From Deltaproteobacteria bacterium (lineage in GTDB: Bacteria; Desulfobacterota; Desulfarculia; Desulfarculales; Desulfarculaceae), in contig JAHLLK010000160.1 in the NCBI GenBank assembly GCA_020444165.1, positions 1 to 7,482 on the forward strand: a stretch of DNA of 7,482 nt, given 5' to 3'. Of the stretch, positions 1 through 5,324 are shown piece by piece. The notes beneath the pieces were generated by a model that searched no databases, was not told where the DNA came from, and saw only the letters and a program-made list of their open reading frames with translations. Every line of letters begins with the position of its first letter. The first letter of the stretch is position 1. The translations under genes were made by a program, and so were the position numbers.

Positions 1-51
1 TTTTTGCCAAGCCGACATTGCACGGGGCAGGACGCCCCGTGCAATGCTCTC
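1..51. repeat. 51-bp dispersed palindromic repeat, copy 1 (left edge)
   Basis: Identical to 5174-5224 and possibly longer, because it begins at the first base of the window. It contains a perfect 13-bp stem (16-28 with 34-46, loop AGGAC). On the minus strand the stem starts four bases after the stop of gene A, and the repeat itself overlaps two bases of that stop codon. No T-run follows the stem on the minus strand, so terminator function is possible but not canonical. Confidence 0.9.
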
Positions 52-1921
52 AATAGGCAGACCGGGCCACCTGCTGGGGTATGCTCGCAAAGGCGTAGCC
101 CAGGGAGCGGGCCTCCTGCCAGGCGCCGTAGGTGACCAGGGCCCAAGCTTCTCCCGCGTTGGCGGTGTAGAAGTGCTCGCCCAGCACGGGGTGATACAGG
201 GTGTAGACCTCGCTGCAGCCCTCCACCGCCGTGGGGAACACGCGGCCCTGGTCGTGCTCCGGCCACCACCCCAGGGCCAGCAGCGCGGTGCGTTCGCCGG
301 TCCGGGTGGTCAGGTAATGGGCGCCCGAGTTGGGGTTGTAGAGCCGGTACACCGTCCGGCTGCCGGTCAGGTCGCTGCCGGCCACGTAAAAGGGCAGGGG
401 GCTGGACTCGTCCTGCCAACCCAGGGCGGTGAGCGCTGCGATTTCGCGGGCGCTCACCGTGAACACCCGGCGGCCGTCATAGGGGCAATAGGCCCGGTGC
501 ATGCCCAGGAGGTTGCCCGTGCCCACGGTGAGGGTCACGGCCACCGTCCGGGTCTGCCCGGTGCCGGGGGTCAGGTCCTGCACGGAGATGGTGGCGGTGT
601 AGGTGCCCGCGGCCAGGCCCGTGGTGCTGTAGGTCACGGTCATGGTCTGGTTTCCCAGGGCGGGCAGGGTGCCCCCGGCCGGGCTCACGCTCAGCCAAGG
701 GGCATCGGCCGTGGCGGTGTAATCACAGGCGCCGCCATCCTGGTTCTGCAGCACGAAGGACTGGGGGGCCGGGCTCTGGCCCAGGGCGGCCGAGGGGGTC
801 AAGGCGCTGGGGGAGAGCGCGATGCCCGCCACCGGGTACTCGTAGGCCCCGATATCCACCACCGCGTGCTGCACCCGGGGCTCGCTGTCCAGGTCCAGGA
901 GGATGTCCGCCACGGCGGGGTTGTAGCCCGCGTCCCGGCAGGGGGAGTCCGCGGTGAGGCGGTAGTTGGCGTCCAGGAGAGGATCGGCGCTTTGGTTATT
1001 GACCTCCGAGAAGAAAATTCCCGCCCCGGTCGAGTAGCTGGTCAACAGGTTATTCCACAGGGGCAGGGCCGCGGTGGGCGCCCCTAGCGCTTCGACCTTC
1101 AGGTCCCCGGTGTCGGCCAATGTGGCCGTGTTGCCCCAGAACAGGTTGTTGTAGAGGCCGGCCGCGCCCGGGGCCACGGCGAGGCCCAGATAGGCCCCTC
1201 CGGCGGTGCCGGCCTGGTTGCCCACGAAGGTGTTGTTGATCAGGAAGGTCTCGCCCTGGCTGATCATGTACAACCCTCCCCCCAGGCCGCCCGAGGAGGC
1301 TATGTTGTTGGCGAAAAGGCAGTTGGTTATCCTCCGCCGGCCCGCGGTCGCCGGGAGGATGGCCATGCCCACCCCCGAGGTCCCGGCCAAGGTGGCGGTA
1401 TTGCCGGCAAAGACGCAGCGGGACAACAGAACCTCCTCAGCCAACACCATGGCCCCCAGCCCCAGCGCGCCGCCACCCTGGTTGTTCATAACCTGGCAGT
1501 CCTCCATTTGGAAACTGCCCCCGGTACTGGGCATGATTGCCTGGAGTCCGGCCCCCCCGGGGCTAAAGCCGTTTTGGAACACCAGGTTCCGCAAAGTCAG
1601 CGTGTAGTCGAATCCGGCCGTTTGAAAGGATGCCACGGAGTGCGCGCCGCCCCCGTCCAGGACGGCCAGGCCGCCCTCGCCCTGTATCACCAGGTAGTGC
1701 GCCGCAAGGGCCGTATTGAATGTGACCGGCGCGGCCAGGTTGTAGGTGCCCGCGGCGAGGTTGATGGTATTGTCCTCGTCGTTGGTGGCGGCGGTGGTCA
1801 GGGCGGTGGTCAGCTCGGCTTCGCTCGTCACGTTGAAAGTTGCGGCCCGGGCCGCGTTGGCGCCTAGGGCGAGGGCCGCCAGGCAGGCCAGAAGAGCCAT
1901 GGTTTTTCTTATTGCAGGCAT
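50..1921 (-). CDS. Gene A: secreted beta-helix / BACON / DUF5648-like protein (623 aa)
   Basis: Predicted Sec-exported extracellular or surface protein of unknown exact role. Residues 1-26 are a signal peptide (basic start, Ala/Leu-rich core, probable cleavage at ARA|ATF). Residues 27 to about 366 form a right-handed parallel beta-helix with FxxN-type turns (FAGN, FANN, FVGN, FWGN), ending in a choice-of-anchor Q signature: DPLLDANYRL, SPCRDAGYN, then VDIGAYEY. Residues about 367-467 are one BACON-like Ig-fold (PWLSVSPAGG, TVTYSTTGL, GTYTATISV). Residues 473 to about 615 are three DUF5648-like repeats (YDGRRVFT, LYNPNSGAHYLT, LYHPVLGEHFYT). The first has Arg where the paralogues have the conserved His. 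The start is supported by GGGGG five bases upstream. The C-terminus runs about seven residues past its paralogues into a repeat that overlaps the stop. No enzyme active site or covalent anchor motif is seen. Adhesion or polysaccharide binding is inferred from the domains. Confidence 0.9.
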   Translation of the reverse strand: MPAIRKTMALLACLAALALGANAARAATFNVTSEAELTTALTTAATNDEDNTINLAAGTYNLAAPVTFNTALAAHYLVIQGEGGLAVLDGGGAHSVASFQTAGFDYTLTLRNLVFQNGFSPGGAGLQAIMPSTGGSFQMEDCQVMNNQGGGALGLGAMVLAEEVLLSRCVFAGNTATLAGTSGVGMAILPATAGRRRITNCLFANNIASSGGLGGGLYMISQGETFLINNTFVGNQAGTAGGAYLGLAVAPGAAGLYNNLFWGNTATLADTGDLKVEALGAPTAALPLWNNLLTSYSTGAGIFFSEVNNQSADPLLDANYRLTADSPCRDAGYNPAVADILLDLDSEPRVQHAVVDIGAYEYPVAGIALSPSALTPSAALGQSPAPQSFVLQNQDGGACDYTATADAPWLSVSPAGGTLPALGNQTMTVTYSTTGLAAGTYTATISVQDLTPGTGQTRTVAVTLTVGTGNLLGMHRAYCPYDGRRVFTVSAREIAALTALGWQDESSPLPFYVAGSDLTGSRTVYRLYNPNSGAHYLTTRTGERTALLALGWWPEHDQGRVFPTAVEGCSEVYTLYHPVLGEHFYTANAGEAWALVTYGAWQEARSLGYAFASIPQQVARSAY

Positions 1922-1980
1922 GTTTTCCCCCAGCTAAAAAGCAATCGATCCGGAAAGATTACCGCGAAAGGGTGTCAACA

Positions 1981-1994
1981 ATGATGAACATCAT
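1981..1994. promoter_or_regulatory. Palindrome ATGATGAACATCAT upstream of gene A, possible operator
   Basis: Two perfect 6-base arms around AA, lying 60 bases upstream of the start of gene A and just upstream (minus strand) of a perfect TTGACA hexamer at 1978-1973. No good -10 follows at 16-18 bases, so the promoter itself is unconvincing. The palindrome could bind a regulator. Confidence 0.3.
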
Positions 1995-2130
1995 TTTGGG
2001 TGACTGAAATATGCCACAAACCGTAAAAAATACCCAGCAGGATATTTTTTTAAGGGCAGAGTTTCTTCGAGGGGCAACCGCAGTAAAATTGAAGATGTTG
2101 ACCTGCGACAAGAGCTTGTTGTTTGGGGTT

Positions 2131-2160
2131 GATGGGGCATCCTTGAGGATGCTTACCATC
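2131..2160. repeat. Interrupted palindrome in the AT-rich A/B intergenic region
   Basis: GATGG (2131-2135) pairs with CCATC (2156-2160), and GCATCC (2137-2142) pairs with GGATGC (2147-2152) around loop TTGA, with small internal bulges. It is within the leader or upstream region of gene A on the minus strand. It could be an operator or RNA hairpin, and function is unknown. Confidence 0.4.
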
Positions 2161-2285
2161 ATTTGGCCGGAACGTGGCTTTGGCAGAGATTTCCCCTGCC
2201 ATTTCTATCGCACACTAAATTTTTTACAGCCGCGGCCCATAGTTTCAGACCGACAAATTAGGCCGGACCTATCTTTTACCAAGCC

Positions 2286-2311
2286 GTGGGCGCCCCAAGA
2301 GGGACGCCCGC
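2286..2311. terminator. Stem-loop downstream of gene B, terminator-like
   Basis: GGGCGCCCC (2288-2296) pairs with GGGACGCCC (2301-2309) with one C-A mismatch and loop AAGA. Flanking bases extend it to 2286-2311. It lies 33 bases beyond the stop of gene B. The T-run (2313-2317) is on the plus-strand side, so it has classical terminator form for plus-strand transcripts. On the minus strand it may only stabilise the 3' end. Confidence 0.45.
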
Positions 2312-2344
2312 ATTTTTGGCCTGGGGATTAAGTTTTTAAGAGGG

Positions 2345-4816
2345 TCAATTGGGCCTGGTCCGGAAGGCCCAGCCCAGGGAGCGCGCCTGTTGCCACTCGG
2401 GCGCGTAGGTGGTGAGCCAGGCCAGCTCCGTGGGGTTGGCGGTAAACAGGTGGCTGCCCAGTTGGGTGTTGTACAGGCCGTACACCTCCGTGGCGCCCGC
2501 GGCCTGGGTGGCGTACACGTAACCCTGGTCCCGCTCGGCCCGCCAGCCCATACTCACCAAAATGTCGCGCTCCCCGTTGCGCAACGTCAGGAAATGCGCC
2601 CCGTTCCCGGGGTTGTAGAGCCGGTGCACCGCCCGGCTGCCGGGGGCCTGGGTCAAGAGCACGTAAAAGGGCATGGGCTGGGAATGGTCTGCCCAACCCA
2701 GGGCCAGGAGCGCCCGGTACTCCGCGGCTTTCGCGGTGAAGGTGTGCAGGCCGGTGTTGGGGTTGTAGAGCCGGTACATGCCGGTCAGGTTGCTGGCGCT
2801 CACGGTCAGGGTCACCGTGACCTGCTGGGCCCCGCCGCTGCCCGGGGTGGTGTCCGTGACCGTGATCACGCCCTGGTGGGCGCCCGGGGCCAGGCTCGCG
2901 GTGTCGTAGGTCACGGTGAAGGCCTGGCTGCCCCCGGCGGCGAGGTTGCCCGCGGCGGGGCTGACGGCCAGCCAGGGCACATTGGACGCGGCCGTGAAGG
3001 CCAGCGCCGCGTTGCCCGGGTTCTGCCCCTGGAAGCTCTGGTTGGCCGGGCTCTGGCCCACGCCGGCCGTGGGGCTCAGGCTGGTGCTGGAGAGGGACAG
3101 ATCCCCGACCAACACGGTGAGGGTCACGTTTATCTGCTTGGTCAGGCCGGTGTCCGGAGTGGTGTCCGTCACCGAGATCACGCCCTGATGCGTGCCCGGG
3201 GCCAGGCTCGCGGTGTCGTAGGTCACGGTGAAGGCCTGGCTGCCCCCGGCGGCGAGGTTGCCCGCGGCGGGGCTGACGGCCAGCCAGGGCACATTGGACG
3301 CGGCCGTGAAGGCCAGCGCCGCGTTGCCCGGGTTCTGCCCCTGGAAGCTCTGGTTGGCCGGGCTCTGGCCCACGCCGGCCGTGGGGCTCAGGCTGGTGCT
3401 GGAGAGGGACAGATCCCCGACCAACACGGTGAGGGTCACGTTTATCTGCTTGGTCAGGCCGGTGGTTGGGGTGGTGTCGGTCGCGGTGATCACCGCCTGG
3501 TAGGTCCCCGGGGCCAGGCCGGCGGTGTTGTAGGTCACGGTGACCGTCTGGCTGCCCAGGCGGTCCACGTTGCCGGAGGCCGGGCTGACGGAGAGCCAGG
3601 CGACATTGTCCGTGACCGTGAAGGGCATCGTGCCGCCGTTCACGTTCTTGACCAGAAAAGTCTGGCTCGCCGCGTTCTGGCCCACCTTGGCGGCGGGGGT
3701 CAGGCTGGCGGCGGAAAGGGCCAACTCCGGCAAGGCGTACTCATAACAGCCGATGTCCACCACCCCGTCCTGCACCCGGGGCAGGTCGTCCAGGTCCCAC
3801 AGCAGGCTGGTCACCGCGTCGTTGTAACCCTGGTCCCGGCCGGGAGAGCTTGCGGTGGGGCGGTAGTCGACGTCCAGCTGCGGGTCCAGGTCCAGGTTGT
3901 CCTGCTCGTCCAGCGGAATGCTCCCGACGGACTTGTATCCCAAGATGTTGTTCGACAGCACCATGTCGGGAAAAGGAGCGCTGGCGGTAATGGTGACATA
4001 GAGATCTTCGGCGCCAGCGTTGCCGCTGCTGTTACCCCTGAGCACGTTGTTGTAGAACACGGGCATGTAGCTTTTGTCGGAGAGGAAGAGGGTCACTCCG
4101 CCGCCCGACGCCCCGGTGGAGTTGTTGACAAAAGTGTTGTTGGTGAGCACCACGTGGCCCGTACTCATGGCCTGCAACCCGCCCGCCACCCCGGCGGCGG
4201 CGTTGTTCACGAAGAGGCAGTTGTCAACCTGGGCAAAACCAGTTACCGGCGTGCCAATAAACATACCGCCGGCCAAGCCCGAGGTAGAGTTGTCGTTGTC
4301 CTTGAAAATGGCATGGGTGACCAGCACGCTGTCCGCCTGCAGGTTTGCTCCAGTGCCGGTCCCCCCCAGCCCCTGGTTGTGCAGGAATTGGCAATGATCC
4401 ACGGTTAGGGAGTTGCCGCCGCCGGTCATGTTCACGCCGAGGCCCACGCCGTTGGCGCTCTGGCGCCCGTTCTGGAACACCAACTCACGGAAGGTGAAGC
4501 TGCAACTCCCGCCCGAGGCGGCGAAGGAGGCCACCCGCCGGGCCGACCCGCCGTCCAATACGGCCAGGCCACCCGCGCCCTGCACCGTGAGGGACTTGCC
4601 CGCCGTGGCGGTGCTGAAGGTGACCGTGGCGGTCAGGTTGTAGGTCCCGGCCGCGATGTTGACGATGTTGTCTTCGCCGTTGTTGGCCGCCGTGGTGAGC
4701 GCGGTGGCCAGTTCGGCCTCGCTGGCCACCGCGAAGGTGGCGGCCCGGGAGGGAGACGGCAAGGCCAGACAGAGCATGGCGGATAATATAATCAATAATT
4801 TAGGCAGGTTGTACAT
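2345..4816 (-). CDS. Gene B: secreted beta-helix / 3x BACON / DUF5648-like protein (823 aa)
   Basis: Largest of the three paralogues. The reading frame is open to 4888, but the start at 4816 (MYNLPKLL) is preferred: it directly begins a signal peptide (Lys, hydrophobic core, cleavage near SRA|ATF at 25/26) and has TGGGA five bases upstream, whereas the 24-residue upstream extension is polar and would bury the signal. Residues 26-362 are a beta-helix with FxxN turns (FLHN, FVNN) and a choice-of-anchor Q end (DPQLDVDYRPTASSPGRDQGYN, then VDIGCYEY). Residues 363-465, 466-569 and 570-678 are three BACON-like units (AWLSVSPASG once, PWLAVSPAAG twice). Residues 679-823 are three DUF5648-like repeats (LYNPNTGLHTFT, LYNPGNGAHFLT, LYNTQLGSHLFT), each keeping the His. 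BACON units 2 and 3 derive from a near-identical in-frame duplication. The role is probably extracellular binding or adhesion, with the BACON units as spacers or carbohydrate-binding modules. This is inferred from domain families, not demonstrated. Confidence 0.9.
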   Translation of the reverse strand: MYNLPKLLIILSAMLCLALPSPSRAATFAVASEAELATALTTAANNGEDNIVNIAAGTYNLTATVTFSTATAGKSLTVQGAGGLAVLDGGSARRVASFAASGGSCSFTFRELVFQNGRQSANGVGLGVNMTGGGNSLTVDHCQFLHNQGLGGTGTGANLQADSVLVTHAIFKDNDNSTSGLAGGMFIGTPVTGFAQVDNCLFVNNAAAGVAGGLQAMSTGHVVLTNNTFVNNSTGASGGGVTLFLSDKSYMPVFYNNVLRGNSSGNAGAEDLYVTITASAPFPDMVLSNNILGYKSVGSIPLDEQDNLDLDPQLDVDYRPTASSPGRDQGYNDAVTSLLWDLDDLPRVQDGVVDIGCYEYALPELALSAASLTPAAKVGQNAASQTFLVKNVNGGTMPFTVTDNVAWLSVSPASGNVDRLGSQTVTVTYNTAGLAPGTYQAVITATDTTPTTGLTKQINVTLTVLVGDLSLSSTSLSPTAGVGQSPANQSFQGQNPGNAALAFTAASNVPWLAVSPAAGNLAAGGSQAFTVTYDTASLAPGTHQGVISVTDTTPDTGLTKQINVTLTVLVGDLSLSSTSLSPTAGVGQSPANQSFQGQNPGNAALAFTAASNVPWLAVSPAAGNLAAGGSQAFTVTYDTASLAPGAHQGVITVTDTTPGSGGAQQVTVTLTVSASNLTGMYRLYNPNTGLHTFTAKAAEYRALLALGWADHSQPMPFYVLLTQAPGSRAVHRLYNPGNGAHFLTLRNGERDILVSMGWRAERDQGYVYATQAAGATEVYGLYNTQLGSHLFTANPTELAWLTTYAPEWQQARSLGWAFRTRPN
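2882..3152. repeat. Internal tandem repeat in gene B, copy 2 (271 bp)
   Basis: Base-for-base identical to 3194-3464 when read through, with an offset of 312 bases (104 codons, in frame). It encodes the end of BACON unit 2 and the first three quarters of BACON unit 3. Identity stops at 2881 (c versus t at 3193) and at 3153 (t versus g at 3465). Differences are frequent beyond the low side, with four in the 21 bases 2861-2881. Confidence 0.95.
3194..3464. repeat. Internal tandem repeat in gene B, copy 1 (271 bp)
   Basis: Partner of 2882-3152. It covers codons about 452-541 of gene B: the tail of BACON unit 1 (TGLTKQINVTLTVL) and most of BACON unit 2, up to SLAPG. The absence of even silent differences points to recent duplication or ongoing gene conversion. 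Confidence 0.95.
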
Positions 4817-4873
4817 GATTATCCCAGCATTAAATCCCTTACGATGATAGTCATATCGGATAAGCGGCAAGGC

Positions 4874-4903
4874 ATTCTGGCATACCATGGCGCATATTGT
4901 CTA
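4874..4903 (-). promoter_or_regulatory. Candidate sigma-70 promoter of gene B
   Basis: On the minus strand TAGACA (4903-4898, five of six to consensus) and CAGAAT (4879-4874, four of six) are separated by 18 bases. A run of seven T precedes the -35. The predicted start near 4866 gives a leader of about 50 bases before the ATG at 4816. Confidence 0.35.
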
Positions 4904-5047
4904 AAAAAACCGGTTGCCGCCCCTCCAGCCCACGGCCGGAGACGCGGCCCCAAAACGGAAGCGGGCGCCCCAGATGGAGGCCATTGCATGGTGAAACACA
5001 TAAAACGTATTGATATTATGCCAAAAATGGCTGTGAAACATGATTAC

Positions 5048-5085
5048 GGCGGGCAATGGCCGATGCGGGCCAAGGATGGCCCGCC
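5048..5085. repeat. Alternative hairpins sharing one arm
   Basis: GGCCCGC at 5078-5084 pairs with GCGGGCC at 5065-5071 (7 bp, loop AAGGAT). The overlapping GCCCGCC at 5079-5085 pairs instead with GGCGGGC at 5048-5054. The two folds cannot coexist. It is in the leader-side region of gene B but about 180 bases above its predicted start point, so a link is unproven. Confidence 0.4.
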
Positions 5086-5119
5086 AAATCGCATGCTTCA
5101 AAAAGCTTGCAATTTGTGA

Positions 5120-5186
5120 GGCTTGGCAAAACCCGGGCCCCCGGCAAGCTCTGCTTGCTGGGGTGGAGTCACGTTTTTGCCAAGCC
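5120..5186. repeat. Compound inverted repeat: 12-bp outer arms around an inner hairpin
   Basis: GGCTTGGCAAAA at 5120-5131 is the exact reverse complement of TTTTGCCAAGCC at 5175-5186. Between them 5139-5149 pairs with 5153-5163 (11 bp with one G-T wobble, loop TCT). The structure abuts the 13-bp hairpin at 5189-5219, giving a two-hairpin unit of about 100 bases. The combination suggests a dispersed extragenic repeat or a structured RNA. Confidence 0.75.
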
Positions 5187-5224
5187 GACATTGCACGGGG
5201 CAGGACGCCCCGTGCAATGCTCTC
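5174..5224. repeat. 51-bp dispersed palindromic repeat, copy 2
   Basis: Exact copy of 1-51, with the same 13-bp perfect stem at 5189-5201 and 5207-5219. It lies between genes B and C, about 100 bases beyond the stop of gene C on the minus strand. The left flank TTTTGCCAAGCC also pairs with 5120-5131, so this copy is part of a larger compound inverted repeat. Confidence 0.9.
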
Positions 5225-5259
5225 GATCTGGTCATTCGTCAATCTTGACCGTGCAAACA

Positions 5260-5291
5260 CCGCGGGCGCTCCCTCCAGGAAGCGCCCGCGG
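5260..5291 (-). terminator. Stem-loop downstream of gene C, probable terminator
   Basis: CCGCGGGCGCT (5260-5270) pairs perfectly with 5281-5291, an 11-bp GC-rich stem with a 10-base loop, 33 bases after the stop of gene C. On the minus strand it is followed only by TGTTTGC, a weak U-tract, so efficiency is uncertain. Confidence 0.5.
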
Positions 5292-5324
5292 CGGCAATCT
5301 TGCGCGTTTTCGGTCAGGGGATGA

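Larger units (their letters stand above)
1922..2344. other. Intergenic region between gene B and gene A (423 bp)
   Basis: Noticeably more AT-rich than the genes, mainly 1960-2240. It holds the gene A Shine-Dalgarno (GGGGG at 1927-1931), the palindromes at 1981-1994 and 2131-2160, and the gene B stem-loop at 2286-2311. A plus-strand ORF of 106 codons (2011-2331) crosses it but has no convincing ribosome site or recognisable product, so no gene is called. Confidence 0.7.
4817..5324. other. Intergenic region between gene C and gene B (508 bp)
   Basis: It contains, from gene C toward gene B, the 3' stem-loop (5260-5291), the 51-bp repeat and compound inverted repeat (5120-5224), a GC-rich segment with two mutually exclusive hairpins (5048-5085), and the gene B promoter candidate. 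ORFs of up to 119 codons here cross the repeats and lack recognisable products, so no gene is called. Confidence 0.7.

Noticed and set aside
44..1087. Long plus-strand ORF of 347 codons opposite gene A
   Set aside because: Gly/Arg/His/Val-rich low-complexity product with no signal or domain. It is antisense to a well-supported gene and is explained by GC-biased codons.
2011..2331. 106-codon plus-strand ORF in the A/B gap
   Set aside because: No good Shine-Dalgarno, no recognisable domain, and it runs through the gene B stem-loop. Chance ORF is more likely.
2882..3464. CRISPR-like or satellite array
   Set aside because: Only two copies, in frame inside a coding domain, with no spacers. It is a protein-domain duplication.
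2390..4408. 672-codon plus-strand ORF opposite gene B
   Set aside because: Shadow of gene B. Its internal repeats simply mirror the BACON duplication, and the composition (GQARGVVGHGEG) is not protein-like.
4817..4888. Upstream in-frame start for gene B at 4888
   Set aside because: It would place 24 polar residues before a clear signal peptide and lacks a better ribosome site than the ATG at 4816.
4901..5260. 119-codon minus-strand ORF in the B/C gap
   Set aside because: It translates straight through the palindromic repeats, so it is a product of repeat sequence rather than a gene.
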